The notes under the pieces: model-generated
Told to the model about the DNA's origin: nothing
The model's database searches: none
The model's input: the letters and a program-made list of their open reading frames with translations, nothing else
Made by a program: the position numbers and the translations under genes
Source of the DNA: Flavobacteriales bacterium
GTDB lineage: Bacteria; Bacteroidota; Bacteroidia; Flavobacteriales; CAJXXR01
Length of the DNA: 64,000 bases
NCBI GenBank assembly: GCA_025210805.1
Contig: JAOAQX010000023.1
Coordinates: forward strand, 124,001 to 188,000
Direction: 5' to 3'
Shown: piece after piece, positions 1 to 8,509 of the stretch
Position numbering within the stretch: the stretch's first letter is position 1
How the letters are laid out: every line of letters begins with the position of its first letter

Positions 1-464
1 GTATTTTCAATATCCAAATATCTACCTCCTCCATAAGTGGAAACTCCATTTGTAAGATCTTTGAAAGGCAAAAAGTAATGAGATTCATCTCCTAAAAATT
101 GATAGAGAACGAGCGTACATTTTGTTTGATCTAGTTCAAAATTCAACTGAGCAAATCGGATATATTTCCTTTCTTGATTACTCGATGTTTGCATTGTAAT
201 GGTGTCATTACCAGATATTTTAATCATTTCAGCCATGATTTTATATCTTTCATTTACAGGAAAATAACTTAGACCTAAAAAATCTCCTTTTTGTTTTTGG
301 TTTAAAGGACCTTTTTTAGATAAATAGAAATCGTGTAATTCGGTTCTGTGTTTTTCTATTTGTTGCTGATAAGCTGTTAAATTCTTATTAGAAGGACTGT
401 TTTCTGTTTGTGAACAAGACAGAGACATCAACATAAGCGTAGAGAGTATAATTTTCCTAAACAT
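1..464 (-). CDS. DUF1684 family lipoprotein (C-terminus cut by window edge)
   Basis: The ATG is at 464 and the frame is open to base 1, so the C-terminal part lies outside the window. The protein opens with a short hydrophobic stretch ending LMSLSC, a lipobox that predicts an outer-membrane or periplasmic lipoprotein with the cysteine near residue 17. The body contains KKGPLNQKQKGDFLGLSYFP, a region rich in T and Y, then FLPFKDLTNGVSTYGGGRYL; the PF.D.T.G..TYGGGRY signature is typical of DUF1684. The family has no firmly established activity. It starts 2 bp after the stop of the FAH-family gene and is probably the last gene of that minus-strand run. Confidence 0.8.
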   Translation of the reverse strand, partial: MFRKIILSTLMLMSLSCSQTENSPSNKNLTAYQQQIEKHRTELHDFYLSKKGPLNQKQKGDFLGLSYFPVNERYKIMAEMIKISGNDTITMQTSSNQERKYIRFAQLNFELDQTKCTLVLYQFLGDESHYFLPFKDLTNGVSTYGGGRYLDIEN

Positions 465-465
465 C

Positions 466-1074
466 TTATTTGATTTTTAAATCTAATAAAAGTTTACCAT
501 TTACATAGCCCTTATAATGATCGCCTATTGCTACTTTCCCCACTCCTGCTGGTGTTCCTGTAAAAATTAGATCTCCTTTTTTTAGGGTGATATATTGAGA
601 AACATATTCAATAAATTCATCTACTGAATAGAGCATTTTTTGAGGGTCACCTTTCTGAACAGATACCTCGTTTTTAAACAATTCGAAATTCAAAGAATCA
701 ATTGCATTTTCCTCAACAGGAATAAATGCACCTACAGGAGCAGCGCCGTCCCAAGATTTTGCTAATTCCCAAGGGAGTCCTTTTTCTTTACACTTTTCTT
801 GAATATCTCGTGCCGTAAGATCTAGCCCAATAGATAAACTGGAGTAATATTTATGAGCAAATTGCTTTTTTATATGCTTTCCTGCTTTATCTATTTTTAT
901 CACCAATTCTGCTTCATAGTGAATGTTTTCACTAAAACTAGGCAAATAAAGTTCATTTTTATTATTGAGCCAAGCATTGTCAGATTTTGTAAAAACTAAA
1001 GGAGCATCGGGTTTTTCATTTCCAAGCTCCTTGATATGTTCAACATAATTTCTTCCGATACAAACTATTTTCAT
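466..1074 (-). CDS. Fumarylacetoacetate hydrolase (FAH) family protein
   Basis: A 202-residue protein of the short FAH type. It starts MKIVCIGRNYVEHIKELGN, the usual N-terminus of the family. The metal-binding acidic residues fit E54 and E56 (HYEAELVIKI) and D85 (GLDLTARD), with K106 in AKSWDGAAP and the late motif LIFTGTPAGVG. Members cleave or decarboxylate beta-diketo acids, including acylpyruvate hydrolase and oxaloacetate decarboxylase types; the substrate cannot be read from sequence. It is probably cytoplasmic. It lies 2 bp after the glutathione peroxidase gene and 1 bp before the DUF1684 gene, so the genes are probably co-transcribed. Confidence 0.88.
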   Translation of the reverse strand: MKIVCIGRNYVEHIKELGNEKPDAPLVFTKSDNAWLNNKNELYLPSFSENIHYEAELVIKIDKAGKHIKKQFAHKYYSSLSIGLDLTARDIQEKCKEKGLPWELAKSWDGAAPVGAFIPVEENAIDSLNFELFKNEVSVQKGDPQKMLYSVDEFIEYVSQYITLKKGDLIFTGTPAGVGKVAIGDHYKGYVNGKLLLDLKIK

Positions 1075-1076
1075 AC

Positions 1077-1679
1077 TTAGTTTTTGTTTTCAATCCAGTG
1101 GATAATTTCTTCTGAAAAGGGTTCTACTTTTGGCGAAATTACTTTTTCTAAATTCCCCTCCTCTCCTATCAAATATTTCTGGAAATTCCATTTTACTTTG
1201 CTGTCCATCAATCCATTTTTAGATTTCTCTGTTAAGAACTGATAAATAGGATGTTTTTCTTTTCCTTTTACAGTTACTTTTGCCATTATTGGGAAAGTAA
1301 CACCATAATTTTCTTTACAAAATGTAGCGATTTCTTTATGTGTTCCTGGTTCTTGCCCCATAAAATCATTGGATGGAAATCCTATAATTTCTAATGAGTC
1401 TTGGTATTTTTTATACAAAGCTTCTAGATCTTCATATTGATAAGTAAGTCCGCACTTGGATGCAGTATTCACAATCAAGATTTTTTTTCCTTTTAGTTTT
1501 GAAAAATCAAAAAGTCCCTCCTGGATATTTGGAACAGCAGAAAACTGGTAAATGGTCTGATTATGACCCTCAAAATCATGAGTCATTTTGATTGCTTCTT
1601 GTTTGTTTTTACAAGAACCTAAGAATCCTAAAAACAAAATACCAATAAGGTATATCAAACTATTTCTTTTCTTTTTCAC
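1077..1679 (-). CDS. Glutathione peroxidase family lipoprotein (thioredoxin-dependent type)
   Basis: A 200-residue peroxidase of the GPx/BtuE family. A signal peptide of about 22 residues ends LGFLGSC, so C23 is predicted to be lipidated. The peroxidatic site is NTASKCGLT with Cys76 in place of selenocysteine; Q109 (FPSNDFMGQEP) and W164-N165 (KWNFQKYL) complete the catalytic tetrad. C121 in FCKENYGVTFP sits where Cys-type GPx enzymes carry their resolving cysteine, which suggests thioredoxin rather than glutathione as reductant. The role is reduction of hydroperoxides in the periplasm. The first 20 bp overlap the end of the PASTA gene, which indicates translational coupling. Confidence 0.9.
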   Translation of the reverse strand: MKKKRNSLIYLIGILFLGFLGSCKNKQEAIKMTHDFEGHNQTIYQFSAVPNIQEGLFDFSKLKGKKILIVNTASKCGLTYQYEDLEALYKKYQDSLEIIGFPSNDFMGQEPGTHKEIATFCKENYGVTFPIMAKVTVKGKEKHPIYQFLTEKSKNGLMDSKVKWNFQKYLIGEEGNLEKVISPKVEPFSEEIIHWIENKN

Positions 1680-2451
1680 CGCTTCCTTTTTTTCTTACCC
1701 AAAGACTTACCGCATGGCCTGGATTATAAATTTCACCTCTGGTTCTTCTAGGTGACTGTTTATAGATTTCTATTTCGTCTTCTTTTAAATTCTTGGCATT
1801 TTCATCATAACGTATTGCGCCAATATTGAGTCCCAAAGACCAAATTTTATCTTTTGCTTCACTTAAATTCAAATCAATAACACCTGGAATACTCGATCTT
1901 TTTCCACTTGTTTTTCCAAGTAGTACACTGATATTAGATTTTTTCCCAATTTTAGTTCCTACGGGGATAGATTTTCCGTTTTGTGTAATATCCAAGATGA
2001 CAAAATCGGCGATATCTGTTTTATATTCTATCGTTTCTATGTTTAACTGCGTTGCTCTAGCATGCCCTACTAATCTTCGGATATGTTTATCCTTAAAATT
2101 TTCAAAGACAACAAACCCTGGATTTGAAGGATTTATTGTGATATAAATCTTTCTGTTCTCTTTTACTTCTGAACCTGCTAGTGGGTTTTGATCAATAACA
2201 CCCGTAGCCTGAATTTTTGGGTTATAAGCTCCAGAATCTATGATTTCGTATCTTAAATTGAGTGCACTCAATTTTTCATTTAGTTCACTTTCCTTCATAT
2301 TCTTGAGATCAGGAACAAGGACATGGTCATTGTGTTTTGAATAAATATTCAAAAAAAGAAGACTGATAAACACGAGTCCAAAAAAAAGTGCAAGAGCGAG
2401 CCCAAGGTGTTTTCCTACTCGCTTAAAATTGATGTTTTGTAATATCGACAT
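1660..2451 (-). CDS. PASTA domain-containing membrane protein
   Basis: A 263-residue protein with a short cytoplasmic N-terminus, one transmembrane helix at about residues 15-37, then about three PASTA repeats (roughly 44-108, 110-180 and 185-254). The repeats are visible from recurring blocks of type VPDL...SEL..KL..LNL and V..QNP.AGSEV. PASTA domains are penicillin-binding-protein and kinase associated modules; free-standing membrane PASTA proteins are common next to D-alanine ligase or RluD genes in Bacteroidota. It is likely anchored in the inner membrane with the repeats in the periplasm. Its end overlaps the peroxidase start. The start lies 61 bp beyond the efp stop, after the efp terminator. 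Confidence 0.85.
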   Translation of the reverse strand: MSILQNINFKRVGKHLGLALALFFGLVFISLLFLNIYSKHNDHVLVPDLKNMKESELNEKLSALNLRYEIIDSGAYNPKIQATGVIDQNPLAGSEVKENRKIYITINPSNPGFVVFENFKDKHIRRLVGHARATQLNIETIEYKTDIADFVILDITQNGKSIPVGTKIGKKSNISVLLGKTSGKRSSIPGVIDLNLSEAKDKIWSLGLNIGAIRYDENAKNLKEDEIEIYKQSPRRTRGEIYNPGHAVSLWVRKKGSGEKEKK

Positions 2452-2463
2452 AATAGTTCAAAT

Positions 2464-2497
2464 GTAATAAAAAAACCCAACGATTTTCGTTAGGTTT
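2464..2497 (-). terminator. Intrinsic terminator of efp
   Basis: Read on the minus strand, an 11 bp stem (AAACCTAACGA paired with TCGTTGGGTTT, one G-U pair) closes an AAA loop and is followed by a run of T. It lies 16 bp after the efp stop and before the PASTA start, so it separates the lipid A/efp transcript from the PASTA run. Confidence 0.8.
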
Positions 2498-2512
2498 TTA
2501 TTTGGATCAGAA

Positions 2513-3079
2513 TTATGATTTTACCCTTTCGACGTAGTTTCTTGATGCTGTATCAACTTTTATGATATCCCCTTCATTAATAAAGAGTGGCACATTGATT
2601 CGTGCTCCTGTTTCTACTGTTGCTGGTTTTGTCGCGTTAGTGGCAGTGTTTCCTTTCACTCCTGGGTCAGATTGTGTTACTTCTACTGTAATAGATGCTG
2701 GTAAATCCACCGAAAGTGGTTCTCCATCCTCTGTGTTTATTTGAATTGTAACAATTTCACCTTCTTTCATCAAATCATAGTTTTCGATCATTGTGTTCGA
2801 AATTGCAATTTGATTATAGTCATCCGTATTCATAAAATTGAATAGTTCTCCTTCTGGGTATAAGTATTGAAATTTATGAGTTTCTACTCTCACTACATCA
2901 ATTTTATGACCTGCTGGGAATGTTTTCTCTAAGGTTTTCCCTGTTGTTACACTCTTTATTTTTGTTCTTACGAAAGCAGGACCTTTTCCTGGTTTTACGT
3001 GAAGGAATTCAACAATCTTGAAAATATCGTTGTTTGCACGGATACAAAGTCCGTTTCTAATGTCTGAAGTAGTTGCCAT
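2513..3079 (-). CDS. efp: Translation elongation factor P
   Basis: A 188-residue EF-P with the three-domain length typical of bacteria. It opens with MATTSDIRNGLCI and the domain I loop is VKPGKGPAF. Lys32 is at the loop tip, the position modified in several lineages. The C-terminus carries TDPGVKGNTA and the closing FINEGDIIKVDTASRNYVERVK. EF-P binds the ribosome and relieves stalling at polyproline stretches. It is the last gene of the cluster HD hydrolase - lpxD - lpxC - fabZ - lpxA - efp, 18 bp after lpxA, and is followed by a clear terminator. Confidence 0.97.
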   Translation of the reverse strand: MATTSDIRNGLCIRANNDIFKIVEFLHVKPGKGPAFVRTKIKSVTTGKTLEKTFPAGHKIDVVRVETHKFQYLYPEGELFNFMNTDDYNQIAISNTMIENYDLMKEGEIVTIQINTEDGEPLSVDLPASITVEVTQSDPGVKGNTATNATKPATVETGARINVPLFINEGDIIKVDTASRNYVERVKS

Positions 3080-3097
3080 GTTATTTTTTTTGTGAAA

Positions 3098-3877
3098 TTA
3101 CGAATTAAATCCTTTCATGATCCCTCTAGAGGAATTTCTTACAAAGGATAGAATATGATCTCTTTCTGATGATGCAGGTAAATTTGCTTCTACATATTCT
3201 GCTGCTTGTGCCACGTTCATATCTGACTGGAAAATAGCTCGGTAGATTTCTTGAATTTCTCCTATTTTTTTGGAGTCAAATCCTCTTCTTCGTAGTCCAA
3301 TACTATTAATACCAATAAATGACAATGGTTCTTTTGAAGCTTTTACAAATGGTGGAACATCTTTACGCACTAAGGATCCACCTCCAACCATGGAATGTTC
3401 TCCTATATAAACAAATTGATGAATGGCTGAAAGACCTCCAATAATGGCATAATCGCCGATATGAACATGCCCTCCAATAGCTACATTATTGACAATAATT
3501 ACATGATTTCCAATAGAGCAATCATGTGCAACGTGAGAATATGCCATAAGCAGACAATTTTCTCCTACAACCGTTTTACCTGTATCTTTTGTTCCTCTAT
3601 TTACCGTAACACATTCTCTAATGGTTGTGTTATCACCAATGATAACTTGTGAGTATTCCCCTCCAAATTTCAAATCTTGTGGAACTGCTGAAATTACTGC
3701 ACCAGGAAAAATTTTACAGTTTTTCCCAATTCTTGCACCAGACATTATGGTTACATTTGAACCTATCCAAGTGCCTTCACCTATTTCAACATCGTTAGAA
3801 ATGGTTGTAAAAGGATCTACAACAACATTATTTGCCAACTTTGCATCTGGGTGGATATAAGCCAAAGGTTGATGCAT
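3098..3877 (-). CDS. lpxA: Acyl-ACP--UDP-N-acetylglucosamine O-acyltransferase
   Basis: A 259-residue left-handed beta-helix protein made of many hexapeptide repeats, the expected length for LpxA. It carries out the first step of lipid A synthesis, transferring a 3-hydroxyacyl chain to the 3-OH of UDP-GlcNAc in the cytoplasm. The catalytic histidine fits H118 in YSHVAHDCSIGNH (E. coli H125). GGEYSQVIIGDNTTIRECVTVNRGT is the family block that binds the nucleotide sugar (first part residues 72-90). It follows the fabZ stop with a 2 bp gap, which suggests coupled translation. Confidence 0.97.
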   Translation of the reverse strand: MHQPLAYIHPDAKLANNVVVDPFTTISNDVEIGEGTWIGSNVTIMSGARIGKNCKIFPGAVISAVPQDLKFGGEYSQVIIGDNTTIRECVTVNRGTKDTGKTVVGENCLLMAYSHVAHDCSIGNHVIIVNNVAIGGHVHIGDYAIIGGLSAIHQFVYIGEHSMVGGGSLVRKDVPPFVKASKEPLSFIGINSIGLRRRGFDSKKIGEIQEIYRAIFQSDMNVAQAAEYVEANLPASSERDHILSFVRNSSRGIMKGFNS

Positions 3878-3879
3878 AC

Positions 3880-4344
3880 TTATTTTACTTTTTTTATTTG
3901 AGCCATAAGTTCAGCTTCCATAACTACTTTATCGTTAACAAAAGCTTGGCCTTTCATTTGGATTATTCCTCTTCTCACTGGAGCCGTTAGCACAAGTTCG
4001 AAAATAAGGGTATCTCCAGGTAACACCATTTTCTTAAATCGAACTTTATCAATTTTAAGGAAATAGGTTAAATAGTTTTCTGGGTCTTCCACTTGGCTTA
4101 ATACAAGAACGCCACCAGCTTGTGCCATCGCTTCTACTTGTAGTACTCCTGGCATTACAGGAGCGCCTGGGAAATGTCCGTTGAAGAAATCTTCATTCAT
4201 TGTTACATTTTTCAACCCAACAATTCTATCGTCTTCAAGTTCCAATATTTTATCAACCAACAAAAACGGTGGTCTGTGTGGTAATTTGTTCATTATTTCT
4301 ACCACATCCATTACGGGTTCTTTGGTTAGATCAAATTTTGACAT
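3880..4344 (-). CDS. fabZ: 3-hydroxyacyl-ACP dehydratase (FabZ half of a split LpxC/FabZ)
   Basis: A 154-residue hot-dog fold dehydratase with LPHRPPFLLVDKI and the catalytic pair H57 (NGHFPGAPVMPG) and E71 (LQVEAMAQ). It dehydrates 3-hydroxyacyl-ACP in fatty acid synthesis. In Bacteroidota FabZ is normally the C-terminal half of a single LpxC-FabZ polypeptide. Here its ATG (4344) lies inside the lpxC 3' end in another frame, with a 14 bp overlap. Residues 1-14 (MSKFDLTKEPVMDV) look like the inter-domain linker rather than a native N-terminus. Removing one A from the A6 run just upstream would fuse the two halves in frame. Confidence 0.93.
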   Translation of the reverse strand: MSKFDLTKEPVMDVVEIMNKLPHRPPFLLVDKILELEDDRIVGLKNVTMNEDFFNGHFPGAPVMPGVLQVEAMAQAGGVLVLSQVEDPENYLTYFLKIDKVRFKKMVLPGDTLIFELVLTAPVRRGIIQMKGQAFVNDKVVMEAELMAQIKKVK

Positions 4345-5263
4345 TTTTTCTGTCTTTTATTAGTTTTTGTAATTCTTTTGCAAATGCTGTGTTTGGTCCA
4401 TGACCAGGTTTATATGCGGTAATTTTTCCTTTGATAGGTTTTCCTACAAGGGCTAAATCTCCCACAATATCAAGTAATTTATGTCTTGCAGCTTCGTTTT
4501 CATAACGCAGCTCAAGATTATTTAATACTCCTTCTGGGCGTACTTCTACTTTCTCTTTTCCGAAATATTCTCCAAGACGATTCATCTCTTCCTCTTCTAA
4601 TGTTCTTTCCACAAACACAATTGCGTTATTGAGGTCTCCACCTTTTATCAAATTGTGTTGAACCAATAACTCTAGTTCATGTAAAAAACAAAAGGTTCTT
4701 GCTTGAGAAAAATTTTCAGCAAAATCTGAAATTTTCTCCATTTTTGCTGTTTGTTTATCCAAGACATTTGTTCCGTAATCAATTAAGCAATCTATGGCAT
4801 ATCCATCATGAGGTTCTATTTTCATAACAGCCCCACTTTTTTCATGCTTAAATTCAATTTCTTGATCAATTACCAGATATTTTCTTTCTTCATCTTGTTC
4901 TTCAGTTTCTGCTTCAGATAGCAAATTTATAAAATCTAAAGAACTTCCGTCTCGAATAGGTGGTTCAGGAGCCGTAAGTTCAATCAAGATATTATCAATT
5001 TCTAGCCCTATAACTGCGGCTAGCACGTGTTCTGTTGTATGGATACTAACATCTCCATACTGTAAAGAGGTACCTCTGTCAGTTTTGTTTACCCATTCTG
5101 CTGATGCAGGAATTTTAGGCTTTGATTCCAAATCTGATCTTAAAAACTGAATTCCTTCATCAGCTTTCGCAGGATGAAATGTCATGGTGCATTTTTCACC
5201 GGTATGTAATCCTGTTCCTTCAATAGAAACAGATTTTTTAATCGTCCTTTGCTTGTTACTCAT
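4331..5263 (-). CDS. lpxC: UDP-3-O-acyl-N-acetylglucosamine deacetylase (LpxC half)
   Basis: A 310-residue Zn-dependent deacetylase that commits UDP-GlcNAc to lipid A. The zinc and catalytic residues are all present: E78-H79 in HTTEHVLAAV, H261 and D265 in RHKLLDIVGD, and H288 in YKPGHGPNTA, with spacing as in E. coli (H79, H238, D242, H265). The last residues (KDRKNVKI) come from reading past the A6 run in the LpxC frame. The family member expected in this phylum continues into FabZ (about 460 residues), so this frame probably ends early because of a one-base difference. See the fabZ entry and the finding on the split. Confidence 0.94.
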   Translation of the reverse strand: MSNKQRTIKKSVSIEGTGLHTGEKCTMTFHPAKADEGIQFLRSDLESKPKIPASAEWVNKTDRGTSLQYGDVSIHTTEHVLAAVIGLEIDNILIELTAPEPPIRDGSSLDFINLLSEAETEEQDEERKYLVIDQEIEFKHEKSGAVMKIEPHDGYAIDCLIDYGTNVLDKQTAKMEKISDFAENFSQARTFCFLHELELLVQHNLIKGGDLNNAIVFVERTLEEEEMNRLGEYFGKEKVEVRPEGVLNNLELRYENEAARHKLLDIVGDLALVGKPIKGKITAYKPGHGPNTAFAKELQKLIKDRKNVKI

Positions 5264-6298
5264 TTATTGATCAAATAGGTTTTTTAGCTGCTTTTCAATG
5301 TTTCTTTGGTTCTTAAACAAACTAGGTAATTTTTTAAAGAGAATATAAGATCTTTGGAATTCTCTTCGTTCAAATGCAACAGGTCCCATGTGTATTTCAC
5401 CATCAGAAATGGATGAAGGTACACCACTTTTGGCGGCAATTTTCACTTCATTTCCTATTTCTATATGACCAGCTATTGCTACTTGTCCTCCAATCATACA
5501 ATTGTCTCCTACTTTCGTTGATCCTGCGATTCCTGTTTGAGCCGCAATAACATTGTTTTCTCCCAAAACTACATTATGTGCAATTTGGATGAGATTATCA
5601 AGCTTTGTGCCTTTTTTGATCACAGTACTTCCAAATGTAGCTCGATCAATGGTGGTATTCGCTCCTATTTCTACATAATCTTCGATAATAACGTTTCCTA
5701 TCTGAGGTACTTTATTATAATCCTGATCATTAGTTGGGGCAAATCCAAATCCATCGGCTCCAATAACGGCTCCTGCATGAATAGTACAATCTTTTCCTAT
5801 TTGTGTTTTATGATAGATTTTTACTCCTGCATAAACTATAGAATCATCGCCAATAGTTACATCGTCTCCAATATAAGTATGTGGATAAATTTGTACGTTA
5901 TCCCCAATCTTTACATTCTTTCCGATATAGCTAAAGGCTCCTAGATAAACATGCTCACCATATTGAGCAGTGTCGCTCATATAAACAGGTTGTTCTATTC
6001 CTACTTTAGGTTCTACCAAATCGGCAATGAATTTTAACAATTGGGCGAAAGCCATATAAGCATCCTCTACTCGGATAAGAGTATTGGGTACTTCTTTTTC
6101 AAGCTCTAAATCTTTATTAATGATTATTACGCTTGATTTCGTGTTGTATAAAAATTGGTTGTATTTTGGGTTCGACAGAAAGGAGAGCGCTTGCTCTTTC
6201 CCATCTTCTATGGATGCGACTGAATTTACTTCAACTAATGGGTCTCCTTCAACGACTCCTCCTAATACTTCCGCAATTTGTTTTGCTGATACTACCAT
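5264..6298 (-). CDS. lpxD: UDP-3-O-(3-hydroxyacyl)glucosamine N-acyltransferase
   Basis: A 344-residue LpxD. An N-terminal uridine-binding domain (about 1-100) is followed by a long hexapeptide beta-helix (about 100-320) and a short helical tail. The catalytic histidine fits H241 in [11 protein letters not shown]. Motif GADGFGFAP (residues 180-188) is typical. It adds the second 3-hydroxyacyl chain to the glucosamine nitrogen in lipid A synthesis. The stop of lpxD is immediately adjacent to the lpxC start (5264/5263), so the genes are tightly coupled. Confidence 0.97.
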   Translation of the reverse strand: MVVSAKQIAEVLGGVVEGDPLVEVNSVASIEDGKEQALSFLSNPKYNQFLYNTKSSVIIINKDLELEKEVPNTLIRVEDAYMAFAQLLKFIADLVEPKVGIEQPVYMSDTAQYGEHVYLGAFSYIGKNVKIGDNVQIYPHTYIGDDVTIGDDSIVYAGVKIYHKTQIGKDCTIHAGAVIGADGFGFAPTNDQDYNKVPQIGNVIIEDYVEIGANTTIDRATFGSTVIKKGTKLDNLIQIAHNVVLGENNVIAAQTGIAGSTKVGDNCMIGGQVAIAGHIEIGNEVKIAAKSGVPSSISDGEIHMGPVAFERREFQRSYILFKKLPSLFKNQRNIEKQLKNLFDQ

Positions 6299-6319
6299 AA
6301 CGCGACAAAATTAAATAAT

Positions 6320-7543
6320 TTAAAACAACTCAATAGCACAAACGTACTTTTTTGTCGTACTTGTGTTTAATATTTTCATATTAATATTCTCTGTTGTTTC
6401 TCCAAATGGAACAATACTTCCATCTTTTTGATACATACGAATAATCTCTTTCTCCTTATTATAAATACTTTGATTGATGTCTCCCTCCATAAAAAAGTAA
6501 TGTAAATCGGATTCTTCTATTTGGTATTTCTCAAGAATTCTTGACTTTGTTTTATCTAAATTTAAAGCGAGCTCTCCTGGAGAATAGTATCTTAATTTAA
6601 AAAGATTTCTCTGGATAATACTCTTACTCAGTGTCGATAAAATGGGATCAGAATGTCTAATCCATTCTTTTACGGCTCCTAATAAATCATATTCGTCGAG
6701 TTCACAAAATCTTTTAATAAAATCGGTGTCTTTTAAATTCTCTTTGGTGATTTTATTGTTTAAAAAGAAATCTAAATTTTTTGTTGCAAAAAGATGTTCG
6801 CCACGCAGAGATAATTCTTTTGCTCTTTGAAGTGTTTTAACGACCATCATTTCGGCAGCTACTACGGCTTTGTGTAAATATACTTGCCAATACATCAATC
6901 TTCGAGACAAGATGAATTTCTCTACAGAATAAATGGCTTTTTGTTCTACTACTAATTGATCATTAACAACATTGAGCATGGAGATAATTCTATCAGAATT
7001 TATAACTCCTTCAGAAACGCCTGTATAAAAACTGTCTCTTTTGAGATAGTCCAAACGATCTACATCAAGCTGTGAGGAAATGAGTTCCTGAAAAAACGGA
7101 CGGTGATAACTTTTTTGAAATATTTCCTTTGCCATGCTTAACTCCCCTGGATATTTTTTATCAAAATAATCCATGAGTTCCCAAGAAATCTCTTCATGGG
7201 ATATATGATCCACTAATGAATGCTCTAAAGCATGAGAAAAAGGTCCATGACCTATATCATGAAGAAGGATGGCTCTTCTTGCGGCATTTCTTTCTTCAAT
7301 GCTCATCTCAACGCCCTTATCTCTCAAGACTTTTAAAGAGTTTTTTAGCAAATGATACGCACCCAATGCATGGTGAAACCTTGTATGGTGCGCTCCTGGG
7401 TACACTAAATAAGTAAGTCCTAATTGACTAATTCTACGTAATCTTTGAAAAAATGGGTGCTCAATTATCTTAAAATCCAATTCATTTTCAATAGAAATAA
7501 ATCCATGAACGGGATCATTAAATAATTTATTTTTTTTGGTCAT
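6320..7543 (-). CDS. HD-domain phosphohydrolase (dGTPase/SAMHD1-like)
   Basis: An HD-superfamily hydrolase of about 407 residues. I prefer the ATG at 7543 (MTKKNKLFNDPVHGF), because the family usually begins a few residues before NDPVHGF; an in-frame ATG at 7579 adds 12 residues. In the numbering from 7579 the metal-binding residues are in HHTRFHHALG (residues 64-73), the H107-D108 doublet in LLHDIGHGPFSH, and a late D in QLDVDRLDYLKRD. Such proteins hydrolyse (d)NTPs or related phosphoesters; the substrate is not determined. It heads the lpxD-lpxC-fabZ-lpxA-efp run, a conserved arrangement in Flavobacteriia. Confidence 0.88.
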   Translation of the reverse strand: MTKKNKLFNDPVHGFISIENELDFKIIEHPFFQRLRRISQLGLTYLVYPGAHHTRFHHALGAYHLLKNSLKVLRDKGVEMSIEERNAARRAILLHDIGHGPFSHALEHSLVDHISHEEISWELMDYFDKKYPGELSMAKEIFQKSYHRPFFQELISSQLDVDRLDYLKRDSFYTGVSEGVINSDRIISMLNVVNDQLVVEQKAIYSVEKFILSRRLMYWQVYLHKAVVAAEMMVVKTLQRAKELSLRGEHLFATKNLDFFLNNKITKENLKDTDFIKRFCELDEYDLLGAVKEWIRHSDPILSTLSKSIIQRNLFKLRYYSPGELALNLDKTKSRILEKYQIEESDLHYFFMEGDINQSIYNKEKEIIRMYQKDGSIVPFGETTENINMKILNTSTTKKYVCAIELF

Positions 7544-7656
7544 ATTTTCTTTCAGGTTAATGGAATTTACTAATTCCAAGAATCCAATGTACGAATTTAA
7601 TTTAACAAGTTAGGCTGTAATTTTTTTCTATCGACAAAATCAATAAAACTTTCTAC

Positions 7657-7687
7657 TTGTTCAGAATTTTTGTTTCTCATACCTTTG
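7657..7687 (+). promoter_or_regulatory. Promoter of ispE (Bacteroidota type)
   Basis: TTG at 7657-7659, 20 bp spacer, TACCTTTG at 7680-7687, matching the TTG-N19/20-TAnnTTTG pattern of the Bacteroidota primary sigma factor. It ends 17 bp before the ispE ATG at 7705, which implies a very short leader. Confidence 0.75.
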
Positions 7688-7704
7688 GTAAAACTGAAAT
7701 TTAG

Positions 7705-8505
7705 ATGATTTATTACCCGAATGCCAAAATAAATATTGGGCTTAATGTGTTTAAAAAAAGAGCCGATGGTTATCATTTACTTAAAAGCCATTTTTACCCT
7801 GTTCCCCTAAAGGATATTTTAGAAATTGTACCTACTCAAGGTATTGGTGAGGTTTTTTTTACAAAAAGTGGGATTGAAATCGATGGAAATCAAAATTTAT
7901 GCGAACAAGCCTATCATCTCATTCATCAAGATTTCCCTTTGCCTTCGGTGAAAATTCATTTGCATAAACAAATTCCAATCGGTGCAGGTCTGGGAGGTGG
8001 CTCAGCAGATGCAAGTTTTACGTTAAAAGCACTTAATGAACTTTTTAATTTGGAAATTTCGAAAAATAAGCTCGAAGAATATGCTAAAAAACTGGGAGCC
8101 GATTGTCCTTTTTTTATAGAAAATACCCCAAAGTACGTTCAAGGTATAGGCGAAAAACTGTCGTCATCAAAACTTGATTTGAGCGGAAAATTTCTTGTTT
8201 TTGTTTTTCCAAAAATTCATATTTCTACCAAAATGGCTTATCAAAACCTTCAATTAGGTTTAGAAAAAGATTTTGAAAATGCCACCGTCAATAGCTTATT
8301 GGAACAACCTGAATTATTTTATAACGATTTTGAAAGTTCCATTTTTAGACAATTTCCAGAGCTTTCTCAAATAAAAAATAAACTGATAGACGCAAGTGCT
8401 TTTTATGCTTCTATGAGTGGTTCTGGTTCCACAATTTTTGGATTATTTGAAAATGAGCCAAAAAATCTTAACTTTCAAGAAGATTTTAAATTATTAAAAC
8501 TTTAG
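7705..8505 (+). CDS. ispE: 4-diphosphocytidyl-2-C-methyl-D-erythritol kinase
   Basis: A 266-residue GHMP kinase of the MEP isoprenoid pathway; it phosphorylates the 2-hydroxyl of CDP-methylerythritol. K8 in PNAKINIGL and D133 in LGADCPFF are the predicted catalytic pair, and PIGAGLGGGSADAS (91-104) is the ATP-binding glycine-rich loop. The late motif MSGSGSTIFGLF (about residues 238-249) closes the GHMP fold. It works upstream of IspH, encoded at 52.2-53.5 kb in this window. It leads a plus-strand group with its own promoter. Confidence 0.96.
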   Translation: MIYYPNAKINIGLNVFKKRADGYHLLKSHFYPVPLKDILEIVPTQGIGEVFFTKSGIEIDGNQNLCEQAYHLIHQDFPLPSVKIHLHKQIPIGAGLGGGSADASFTLKALNELFNLEISKNKLEEYAKKLGADCPFFIENTPKYVQGIGEKLSSSKLDLSGKFLVFVFPKIHISTKMAYQNLQLGLEKDFENATVNSLLEQPELFYNDFESSIFRQFPELSQIKNKLIDASAFYASMSGSGSTIFGLFENEPKNLNFQEDFKLLKL

Positions 8506-8509
8506 AATT

